The position numbers and the translations under genes were made by a program. A DNA stretch of 64,000 nt from Alkalithermobacter paradoxus. GTDB taxonomy: Bacteria > Bacillota > Clostridia > Peptostreptococcales > Peptostreptococcaceae. Position 1 is the stretch's first letter; each line of letters begins with the position of its first letter. The DNA lies in NCBI GenBank assembly GCA_002029295.1, contig MZGW01000004.1:95073-159072 (forward strand). Direction: 5' to 3'. A model generated the notes under the pieces. That model was not told the DNA's origin. It was given only the letters and a program-made list of their open reading frames with translations, and did not search any database. Positions 45,701 to 53,383 of this stretch are shown here, piece by piece.

Positions 45701-47937
45701 AAAATAATAAGATAATAGGATTTTCAACAGGAAATGGATATTTTGGTGAATTGAATACCACAATATCAACTAAACAAGAATATCTAAATGATCTAAGGCA
45801 ATTTTTAACAACTAGGTTAAGGCATAAATTTAGTAACTGGAAGGCAAAGCATATAGAAGATGCAGCACAAGAGTGTATAAATTACGCTAAGTATTTAGAT
45901 GGATCTGAAATATTAAAAGCTATAAATCCTAATGATGAATCTATAAACAATTATTTAGCCTATCTATTAACATCAAAATTTGAAAATATATTTGAAAATA
46001 GTTCTGATAAATTTTATATAAGGAAAATTATAAGTTTAGATTCTCACAGTCATTTATTTGATAATCAACTTGAGCTATCTAAAGAAAAAAATATAAATTC
46101 AAGACCAGATTTTTTAATACTAGAAGTGGAGAAAGAAAATAATAATTTGTTAGATAATGAAAATATAAAAATAAAAGCTAAGATATTAGAATGTAAATTA
46201 GCCAAGGCCAACGACATCCACATACAAAAAGCAAAAGATCAAGTTTACGAGGGATATCGTAGACTATCTAATATATGGAACGCAGATAGTCATTCAGTTG
46301 AGAGAAGATTTTGGTTTAATCAGCTATATAGATTACTAGCATATAATAGCACCATAAATAGAATAGAAAATAAAACTGAAAGAGATTTATTAATAAATAA
46401 ACTAACAGGAATTAATGAAGGGAATTTCGAAATAGAATTTTATAATTATGAGTACACCTATTGGGTAGATACGGATTTTGGTACCCATTACGAAGAAGAA
46501 ATAGACAACGTTGACGATGTAGATATTAATATATTTAAGTTTAGTAAGAACTATATAAAAGAGCTTCTAATAGGAGTAGATCAGAATGATGAGGAGTTAT
46601 CAGGAAAAGAAGAACAATTTGTACAAAGCAGTAATAAGATAGATGATATAAATGTACAAATAGGAACTTCTAGAGAAGAATATGATACCCATGATAACAG
46701 TGAAGAATATTATGATGTAGCTGTTGCTGAGAATGAAGAAGTTTTAAATCAAGATCCATTAATAATAGATACTGAAATATTAGAGTTATTTAAGACCGGA
46801 AGTAAAGAAGCTATTAAACAAGAAGAAGAATCTATTAAATCAAAACTAAATACGCTGAAAAACCAATTAGAAATTAGGAAAATTCGTATAATACCTCATG
46901 ATTATATAATTGGCCCAGATATAGCTAGAATAAGAGTACAGTTGGCTGCAGGTGTTAATTTTAGTCAAGTTGAAAGATATGCTGAAGAAATGAAATTATG
47001 GTTAGGCATAAATGAACAACCGTTATTATTTATAGCAGATGGACATGTAAATATAGATATAGTGAGAGAAAAAAGACAAACTATAAGAATGAAAGATATA
47101 TTATCTAAGATTAATAAAGCTTCAGATAAATATCAAGACATTAAGGATAAATTTTATATACTATTAGGTGAAGATGTGTTGGGAAATCCTAAGTTAGTAG
47201 ATATGAGTGATTCTAATAGTCCACATCTTTTAATAGCAGGACAAACAGGAAGCGGAAAAAGCGTATTAGTAAATGTAATACTATCTTCTATTATGTCTAT
47301 GTACACTCCGGAAGAAGTTGAGTTGATTTTAGTAGATCCTAAGTTTGTAGAACTTACTTTATTTGAAGATAGTGAATACACAAGAAATAGACAAGCTGCA
47401 ACTGAACCTGAAGAGGCTGTAAACTTATTGGATGAATTAGTAAGTGAAATGGACTCCAGATATAGATTATTTAAGTCTAGCAGAGCTAAAAACATAACAG
47501 AATATAATAAGAAAAATCCAGATAATAAATTAAAGAGAATACTTATGGTATTTGATGAATATGGAGCTATGATAGAGTCAAGTAGTGAAGTTAGAGCTAA
47601 GCTAGAAAACGCTATAAAACAACTATCTCAAAAGGCTAGAGCTGCAGGTATACATATAATTATATGTACACAAACACCTAAGGCAGAGATAATAACTACG
47701 ACTATAAGGAATAACTTAACAGCTAGAATAGCACTTAAGGTAATAGACTCTAATGCATCTAACTTGATATTAGATACAAAAGGAGCAGAGTCTCTTTTAG
47801 GTAAAGGGGATATGTTGCTTAAAACAGCGGATACTTCAAACTTAATTAGAATTAAATCACCATACATAGAGGAAGATGAAGTTGAAAGCGTTGTAAAATA
47901 TTTAAATAATAAGTTTAAGGTGGAAGATAATGAGTAA
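42730..47937 (+). CDS. dptH: DptH/SspH-like restriction motor: candidate PD-(D/E)XK nuclease plus FtsK/SpoIIIE-type translocase
   Basis: A 1735-residue protein. The first ~1100 residues are unrecognised. A nuclease-like patch follows, RPDFLILE with D1127 and ILECKLAK with E1154 and K1156, the D...ExK arrangement. An acidic linker spans about residues 1280-1360. The C-terminal ~350 residues are a motor: Walker A GQTGSGKSV at 1504-1512, MVFDEYGAMIE, then ARAAGIHIIICTQTP and GAESLLGKGDMLL, strikingly like SpoIIIE/FtsK. DptH is the HerA/FtsK-type component of DptFGH and would combine DNA translocation with cleavage. Start GTG 42730 lies inside the previous gene after GGAGGGA; the end overlaps the next gene by 8 nt. 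Confidence 0.75.
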   Translation: MNSYVSLVKELILNEIGKGNKINIIKLENFIHPKVYYEVCLYFRGLLKNKNIDFKARLSKEKYEFWKGNPNFSFVLKEMDKEGLIEKEEHLTKWRNHCFNNNIENCVVFLMGTELVEDQGGIEDFYKINPHIIENYVGNKYSVMFQKNKYIESLNLSSQYLNILDNIYKNIFIHIPKDLFNLSEFIDSLEYIEDKDELVKYIFENLNEWWDLPNVRNILSNPGLDNLENKKIDLLDKAYKFVNRSIISKYQTDKKILSLRNTADKYYKKHENEIISEFNEKFPGYNDYFEVVEDIINYIQGIKIGEVKQKLFKCNFTDILGILNYKESTVKATHNKVPKIYGDPFRAIYLPILIELNNLPVDLRNDINKIRVNIQQISLANTISESDNEDSDLKIKWKNMCRFLGGIETLFEDLMLSNCNGEIIELEVYSEISSNEDTYPFDIKNAGDLLKKGILKSASASEQRSKITMEYEFYTEGDEEAIEISEYEWHIFETDFWANTYNFIESSFEDFIKQDKFVPIGICKELNSVLDITNEEEVIYSIKDLEVKYKDVIEELKGENDELIVRLHDIGETFNNVINNIKENGLFNSIKNTGMIQFIGKYNELLDSLICNLRNGEHLELARIFSKSFLLINEDNIYSDHTTGALMMPYHPVMIEKIIERYNYLANGFAEIFEELKLSKTDKYKINIITNKFDRLDQLATITFGSSILIGEDNKFVPCNSTYGFYSLYGSSRSDVSSSKSVDFGINDEDFTGTVQSNPVSTYISRVIGDYLNTYPSKIDGINISFIEPKHYKNLISGLHNIIIKLEKEKLNVKINVHIYTNDYKCNSKNYIKYWLENKFTEEDNITVKAHIKYIDFSSSIDNIKNSISKSDLIFVENVLDMEDIKTELVNDPVKKDISQSRYPSVYLPIPCNEAKSRKVSITQTQFEVEYNHTKYMTYMQNKNVKDGQYKAVKKVVLKSNIEQLIEGLHDIGTWIVIIDENIDVDILNLKNNKIIGFSTGNGYFGELNTTISTKQEYLNDLRQFLTTRLRHKFSNWKAKHIEDAAQECINYAKYLDGSEILKAINPNDESINNYLAYLLTSKFENIFENSSDKFYIRKIISLDSHSHLFDNQLELSKEKNINSRPDFLILEVEKENNNLLDNENIKIKAKILECKLAKANDIHIQKAKDQVYEGYRRLSNIWNADSHSVERRFWFNQLYRLLAYNSTINRIENKTERDLLINKLTGINEGNFEIEFYNYEYTYWVDTDFGTHYEEEIDNVDDVDINIFKFSKNYIKELLIGVDQNDEELSGKEEQFVQSSNKIDDINVQIGTSREEYDTHDNSEEYYDVAVAENEEVLNQDPLIIDTEILELFKTGSKEAIKQEEESIKSKLNTLKNQLEIRKIRIIPHDYIIGPDIARIRVQLAAGVNFSQVERYAEEMKLWLGINEQPLLFIADGHVNIDIVREKRQTIRMKDILSKINKASDKYQDIKDKFYILLGEDVLGNPKLVDMSDSNSPHLLIAGQTGSGKSVLVNVILSSIMSMYTPEEVELILVDPKFVELTLFEDSEYTRNRQAATEPEEAVNLLDELVSEMDSRYRLFKSSRAKNITEYNKKNPDNKLKRILMVFDEYGAMIESSSEVRAKLENAIKQLSQKARAAGIHIIICTQTPKAEIITTTIRNNLTARIALKVIDSNASNLILDTKGAESLLGKGDMLLKTADTSNLIRIKSPYIEEDEVESVVKYLNNKFKVEDNE

Positions 47938-48766
47938 TACAACAAAAGGAAATTTAAATTTTCACGAAAGTTTTTGTTTGGAACTTGAATATATAGGGAA
48001 AATACTACAAATTGCAGATAACTATGGTTATTTAACAAAAGAAGAGGTATCAGAATTAACAGGAATACCTACAGGGGATAAGTCGGGTAAAGTTGAGCCG
48101 CATATATATTATGCTAACTATATGAATCTTATAGATGTAAATAAAGATGGGGGTAAGTACTTACTAAAAAAAACGGATTTAGGCAACTTAATATATAATG
48201 AAGATTTGTTTTTAGTTGAAAATGTAAGTAAAGCTATGTGTAATTACTTTCTAAATTCTGAACGATTTGGAGCCACTATGTGGTTTCAAATCTTTAGAAT
48301 TATTACAGATAAGTATGGAGATGTAATAAATGAAGAAGTTTTAATAAATGAACTAAAAGATATGAATGGTATAAAAATAAATTTAACGCCGTTTAGAAGC
48401 ACATACAGAAACGATAATTCATTGAAATCACTACATTTGCTTGAAATAATAGATGAAGATGCTAGGAAGGTTAAGTTTAACAAAAATAACATAAATAAAG
48501 ATTTAATGTATGTATATAGTTATACATTATTGAAGGAATTAGAAGCTTTAGATGTAAATAGACAAGAATTTACTGTTAGTGAGATAATCGAAGATATAAA
48601 ATGGCATAGGGGATTTTGTTGGGATGAAGAAGTTGCAATGAATGTTTTAGATGAACTAAGTGATATGAGGATACTTAGTCTAAATAAACAATTAATCCCT
48701 GTAACAGTTATAAAAAATATAAATAGTGAAGATTTACTTGATAAAGTATATTCTTTACTATCCTAA
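47930..48766 (+). CDS. DUF4007-like protein, second copy
   Basis: A 278-residue protein resembling the operon's first DUF4007 member: N-terminal NLNFHESFCLELEY, DLGNLIYNEDLFLVEN (compare HLGNLILERDPYLEE in copy 1), and FGATMWFQIF (compare TTWYWFFNEYN). An internal winged-helix-like region NYGYLTKEEVSELTGIP differs from copy 1. Start ATG 47930 lies 8 nt inside dptH and has AAGGTGGA upstream, so its translation is coupled to the restriction motor. It is followed 26 nt later by a second large ATPase, repeating the copy-1 gene order. Function unknown; a partner or alternative-specificity SspB is plausible. Confidence 0.65.
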   Translation: MSNTTKGNLNFHESFCLELEYIGKILQIADNYGYLTKEEVSELTGIPTGDKSGKVEPHIYYANYMNLIDVNKDGGKYLLKKTDLGNLIYNEDLFLVENVSKAMCNYFLNSERFGATMWFQIFRIITDKYGDVINEEVLINELKDMNGIKINLTPFRSTYRNDNSLKSLHLLEIIDEDARKVKFNKNNINKDLMYVYSYTLLKELEALDVNRQEFTVSEIIEDIKWHRGFCWDEEVAMNVLDELSDMRILSLNKQLIPVTVIKNINSEDLLDKVYSLLS

Positions 48767-48792
48767 AGAGGGTATAGAATGGAGATGATCAT

Positions 48793-51700
48793 ATGGCGAA
48801 GATAAAAGATATTATATCTTTAAAAAAGGATATAGTATTTGGGGGAGCTGTTCAAACAGACTGGTATTACGATAAGAGCAAAGCAAAGACAATATCACAA
48901 AGCTTTATATTTCATGGACCGCAATTTTTTGGAGTAACACAAGATGATGTAGAATACAAAACTCATAAGCTAATGGATACATGTAGTTTCACAAATCTGA
49001 TAGCTAATAAGTTAAATGATGATGAAGGAAATTCAATAGTTCTTACAATAGCAGGATATGGAACAGGAAAATCGCATTTAGCAGTAACCTTGGGTAATTT
49101 ATTTTCTCATGAAAAAGAAAGTGATATTTATAAGGACATAGTTAGTAATTTAAGGTCAGCAGATATCGATATATCTGAGAATATAGAAGACAAAACTAGT
49201 AAACCAAACTTAGTTATAGTATTAAATGGTATGAAAGATTTTAACTTAAATTATGAGATATTAAGTACTGCAAAGAAAGTATTGAGTGCATATGGATATG
49301 GAGAGGAGATATTCTCTGAATACACTAAAGCCTATAATATAGCTCAAACATTCCTAGATAGAAACTTTGAAAATTTTAAAGATAAGTTTTTAGAAAGCAC
49401 ATCAAAAAGAGGCATAAATGTCATAAACCTAAAAAAGCATCTAATGGAAAATATATATAAAGATGAAATTTTTGATTCTATAAATGATGTATATAGTTAC
49501 GTGACTGGAAGCCCTATAAGGTGGGACGAAGGCATATCTTCAGCCGATGTATTAGGAAAATTAGTAGATAAAATGTGTGGTACGAGTGGACATTTTAATA
49601 AAATATTGATACTATTTGATGAATTCGGAAGATATATAGAGTATGCATCGGATTATCCAAATAGAGCAGGAGATTCAGCTCTTCAACAAATATTTGAGGT
49701 AATTCAAGATAGCAACAACAATATATTATTTATAGGGTTCATTCAATCAGATTTGAAGACATATTTAGCCAGAGTAAACAAAACTTCAAATATAAGTAGA
49801 TATATAGGAAGATATGAAGCTGGAGAAAAGATATATCTTTCTTCTAATTTAGAAACTATATTTGCAAATTTAATAAAACCTAAAGATATAGATTTATATT
49901 CTAATTACATAGAATCTAAACTAAGAAATGAAAAAGTAGAACAAAAAAATAAGGTCTTATTTAATAAGATAAATGAATGGATACCAGGAGCTAAAGGCAA
50001 GGGGGTATGGAATAATTGGGAGAAGTTTAGCAATGTTATATTAAAAGGAGTGTATCCATTTCATCCTATAACAACATGGATGCTTTCATATCTTTCTGAC
50101 TGGTACCAACAAAGATCAGCTATAAATTTTCTAATAGGATGTTTTGAGAACATAGAAGAGAAAGAGATAACTGAATTTGGAGATTTGCCAGTAGTACTTC
50201 CTATAGATATCATAAAAGGAGATTTCTTTAAGGAGTTATTGCTAGCTGAAAGTGAAGGAAGACAAAAAAGTGAATACTGTACATTATACGATAGAATATA
50301 TATAAAATACAAAGATAAACTAAACAAAACTGAATTAGATATTTTATCAGGAATATTAATATTAAAGCTTGGAAAATTTAGGACATCAAATAAGGAAGAT
50401 GTACTGTTAGCTTTAGAATATATAACTAACATAAAAAGTGAATTATTAGATGGTATTTTAACAAATTTAGAAAACAATTATGGAATGATAGCATATGATG
50501 AAAAAACTGCTACTTTTGATTTTATAGAAGATGCAACAGGGATAAATGACTTTAATAGATTTATAAGAAGAAAAAAATCAAATCTAGAAAGTATTGATCT
50601 AGAACTATTACTAAACAACGATATAAAACAAAAATTAGGGATAAATAGTTATATACTAACTGATTTTGGAGCTAGAAATAATATAAAAACAAGTGAATGG
50701 CAATATGAACAAGATATAGTAACATCAAAGAGAATAGATAATGTGTATGTCCAAAACTTAATAAATGACTTTAATAATTCAACAAATCCGAGTAAACCTA
50801 AAGGCAAAATAATATATATATATAATAACAAAGATAACAATATAGACGAATTAAATAAGCTGAAGGATTTATATAATCAATATAATTTAGATAATTATCC
50901 TATAATATGGATACTACTAGATGACAGAGAAAATGACCTATATAACTTGTTAATAGACAGCAGTATAATACCTAAGTTTACTCAAGAAGAAACTATGAAG
51001 TTTGCTAAATTCATGATGATGTTTACTGAAAAAGTAAATGATGGATTAGTGCGTCAGTTTAATAATATGCTTCAAGAAAGAAATGTGTTCACTAATGAAG
51101 GACTAAAAAAGAGTTCGCTGAGAATAAAAAATATATGCAATAAAAGATTTGAGGATCTGTATAAAAGGATAATATCATTTCCATTTGAAGGGTTTGCAAA
51201 TAAAAATTTAGGTGCTCCTAAAAAAATACATGCAGCTATCAGTAAAGGGATATTATCTGGACAGTTAAATTATCAATGGATACAGCTACAAAATAAAGAT
51301 ATAAAAAACAGAATAGATATAGTATTGAGAAATAAGATGGTTGGCTGGGGTGTTCTAGATGATGAATTCAGAATAATTACTCCTAAGAATATAAATTTAA
51401 AAAGTATTTATGATGAAATAAGGAGTATGTTTGATGGGAATGAGGTTAACTTATATGATTTATATAAAAAATACACTCATCCCCCATATACCTTTAATGA
51501 CTATTCATTCGCGTTAGCTATAGCAATATACATAGCAGTAGAAGGTATAGAAATAAAGATATTCAAAGGAAACAAACCTATAAAGACTATAGACTGGGTG
51601 ACTGAGTTTTACAAAGAAAAGGATTTAGATTTCAAATATCTTAAAGATTGTAAGTTAGTAAAAGTTGATTTAGGTGAGTATTTAACTAGGTATAAAGTTA

Positions 51701-53070
51701 TATGTGATAAGATAGAAAGAAATACTGATATAGATATATGTATAAAGTTAAAGTCTGAGTTATACCAGTTGTTATCTGAGGAAGAGCCACCAGAGGAATT
51801 TAAGTTAAAGGTGGAAGGGTGTAAGATGTTAATAAACCAAGGTGAAAAGCTATACAATAAAACTAAAATTTTTATAGGTGAGATGAAACATGATCTAGAA
51901 AAAGGGATAAGAGAATTAGATTTTAAGCACATAAACAAAGTTGCTTTAAAGTGTGAAAAAATAACTCCAACCATAGAGGAGGGATTATCTTATCAATATA
52001 GTGAAAAGTATATGACTATATTCGGAGATTTACTTGATAAGGCTAGAGATTTTATAGAGAAAGAATATGTAAATTTCTTAAACAAAAATGCTAAATGCTA
52101 TAGTATTGCTCAGGTAACGGGGTATGAAAAGTGGATGAAATTACTCGCTGAGGATTTAAGAAGTTTAGGATACGATGATTATGCTAGACTTACAATAAAT
52201 AAGCTTGAAGAGCAATTAGATAATCTAGATAACATTAAGAAAATACAAACCATAAATGAAAATGTGAAAAACTATTTAGATATAGTAAAGCCTAGTGAAT
52301 ATTCAACCCAGGAAGAACTTTTACAATGGAAAAAACAGGGTGAAGAATTAATAGATATAGTAAGATATCATGATGTATTAGATAAAAATGATAAAGAAGC
52401 TTATATAACAAGCTTAGAAACAAGATTAGAAACTAATAATAAATTTTTACACAATATAAACAACAGCATAATGGATATAATAGATAGAGCTCTTGAAGTA
52501 ACTTCTATTAGAGAGGCTAAGAACATTATAAATGAAATACAATATGTTATGTCTAAGAAGTTAAGACCTATAGACAGGGAAGAAATAGAAACTATAGGAC
52601 AAGTTGTTCAAAACCTGATTAAGGACATAGAGGAAATGGATAACATAGATAAGTTTAATATCAAGATTGATGAAGCAAAATTATTAAAAGGTAAGTATGA
52701 AGAGTTTGAGGATATTGTAGCTGTAGAAAGTATAATAAATAGTTATATACAAAGTATAAATGACAAAATAGATGAACTAAATATCAAGTGGATAAATATG
52801 CATTTAGGATTTGATATAAAAGATATAGATAGTTGGGACTCTGACATGTGTTTTAGATGGATTAAAGAAACAAGGGGTACTCCAGAATATCTTATAGATA
52901 GTACTGTGAGTCAATATAATGAGTATAAAAACAAGGTAGATAATAGAATAAGCAGTTTAAATATGGATAGTATATTAAGTATGTTTAGAGATCTCTCTTT
53001 AGAAAAGAAAGAAGAATGTATAAGTTTGTTATCTAATATATTAGAAGAATTGAGTAGTAAAGTAAATTAA
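48793..53070 (+). CDS. Giant P-loop ATPase, SspC-like, second copy
   Basis: A 1425-residue ATPase. Walker A AGYGTGKSHLAV at residues 87-98; Walker B region ILILFDEFGRYIEYASDYP near 270-288; FIGFIQSDLKTYL as a sensor-like strand. The C-terminal ~450 residues are predominantly helical and coiled-coil-like (residues ~1000-1400). It shares the GxYGxGKSHLA and DEFxxYIE pattern with copy 1 but little else is obvious by eye, so it is an old paralogue, not a recent duplicate. ATG 48793 follows GGAGATGATC. Last gene of the operon, closed by a strong terminator. It also recalls PglY/BrxC, but no Pgl/BREX partners are present. Confidence 0.68.
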   Translation: MAKIKDIISLKKDIVFGGAVQTDWYYDKSKAKTISQSFIFHGPQFFGVTQDDVEYKTHKLMDTCSFTNLIANKLNDDEGNSIVLTIAGYGTGKSHLAVTLGNLFSHEKESDIYKDIVSNLRSADIDISENIEDKTSKPNLVIVLNGMKDFNLNYEILSTAKKVLSAYGYGEEIFSEYTKAYNIAQTFLDRNFENFKDKFLESTSKRGINVINLKKHLMENIYKDEIFDSINDVYSYVTGSPIRWDEGISSADVLGKLVDKMCGTSGHFNKILILFDEFGRYIEYASDYPNRAGDSALQQIFEVIQDSNNNILFIGFIQSDLKTYLARVNKTSNISRYIGRYEAGEKIYLSSNLETIFANLIKPKDIDLYSNYIESKLRNEKVEQKNKVLFNKINEWIPGAKGKGVWNNWEKFSNVILKGVYPFHPITTWMLSYLSDWYQQRSAINFLIGCFENIEEKEITEFGDLPVVLPIDIIKGDFFKELLLAESEGRQKSEYCTLYDRIYIKYKDKLNKTELDILSGILILKLGKFRTSNKEDVLLALEYITNIKSELLDGILTNLENNYGMIAYDEKTATFDFIEDATGINDFNRFIRRKKSNLESIDLELLLNNDIKQKLGINSYILTDFGARNNIKTSEWQYEQDIVTSKRIDNVYVQNLINDFNNSTNPSKPKGKIIYIYNNKDNNIDELNKLKDLYNQYNLDNYPIIWILLDDRENDLYNLLIDSSIIPKFTQEETMKFAKFMMMFTEKVNDGLVRQFNNMLQERNVFTNEGLKKSSLRIKNICNKRFEDLYKRIISFPFEGFANKNLGAPKKIHAAISKGILSGQLNYQWIQLQNKDIKNRIDIVLRNKMVGWGVLDDEFRIITPKNINLKSIYDEIRSMFDGNEVNLYDLYKKYTHPPYTFNDYSFALAIAIYIAVEGIEIKIFKGNKPIKTIDWVTEFYKEKDLDFKYLKDCKLVKVDLGEYLTRYKVICDKIERNTDIDICIKLKSELYQLLSEEEPPEEFKLKVEGCKMLINQGEKLYNKTKIFIGEMKHDLEKGIRELDFKHINKVALKCEKITPTIEEGLSYQYSEKYMTIFGDLLDKARDFIEKEYVNFLNKNAKCYSIAQVTGYEKWMKLLAEDLRSLGYDDYARLTINKLEEQLDNLDNIKKIQTINENVKNYLDIVKPSEYSTQEELLQWKKQGEELIDIVRYHDVLDKNDKEAYITSLETRLETNNKFLHNINNSIMDIIDRALEVTSIREAKNIINEIQYVMSKKLRPIDREEIETIGQVVQNLIKDIEEMDNIDKFNIKIDEAKLLKGKYEEFEDIVAVESIINSYIQSINDKIDELNIKWINMHLGFDIKDIDSWDSDMCFRWIKETRGTPEYLIDSTVSQYNEYKNKVDNRISSLNMDSILSMFRDLSLEKKEECISLLSNILEELSSKVN

Positions 53071-53088
53071 TGTTAGATTATATTCTTT

Positions 53089-53123
53089 AGGCACTTACTA
53101 ATAGATATTAGTAAGTGCCTTTG
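53089..53123 (+). terminator. Terminator of the phosphorothioation island operon
   Basis: Perfect 14-bp stem AGGCACTTACTAAT (53089-53102) / ATTAGTAAGTGCCT (53107-53120), loop AGAT, followed by TTT. The comM remnant begins directly at its 3' base. Confidence 0.9.
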
Positions 53124-53315
53124 CTAGATAGATTCGATATATTCATAACTAGATTATGAAGACTTTGATAGCCAAACTGCTACAGAACCATCAATTGAAA
53201 TAAAGAAAAGAGTAGATGTTGCAAGATTTGTACTGCTATTTTGATAAGACTTGCAAAAGATTTTTCAAAGCAAATACTTAGTAAATACAAACTAAGTTCA
53301 CGAAGCTATTACAAG
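53122..53315 (+). pseudogene. Decayed fragment of the 3' part of comM
   Basis: The stretch is clearly homologous to comM bases 30691-30964: both start TGCTAGATAGATTCGATATA, share ACAGAACCATCAATTGAAAT and AAGAAAAGAGTAGATG, and end in AAGTTCACGAAG followed by TACAA. Substitutions, a ~13-nt deletion, a ~85-nt deletion and single-base indels destroy the reading frame. It fills most of the 313-nt gap between the island operon and the amidohydrolase gene. The short stretch 53316-53383 holds nothing I recognise besides the amidohydrolase ribosome site. Confidence 0.85.
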
Positions 53316-53383
53316 ACGAAGGACAGTTTTATGGATATGTTTGAGGTGGTTATTTAAAATATGACTTAAAGGGGGATAATGTC

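Noticed and set aside
32111..53070. BREX or Pgl system, suggested by the large PglY/BrxC-like ATPases
   Set aside because: There is no PglX-type methyltransferase, PglZ phosphatase-like protein, BrxA/B or BrxL. The sulfur genes and DptFGH-like genes fit phosphorothioation instead.
32111..53070. Canonical Dnd double-strand phosphorothioation (DndBCDE)
   Set aside because: I see no DndD-like SMC/RecF-type ATPase and no small DndE; DUF4007 plus large ATPase next to the PAPS reductase fits the Ssp type.
31080..53383. Integrase, transposase, tRNA attachment site or insertion sequence for the island
   Set aside because: None could be found inside or at its edges. The comM fragment is the only repeat linking both ends, and it is too diverged and deleted to be a site-specific attachment repeat.
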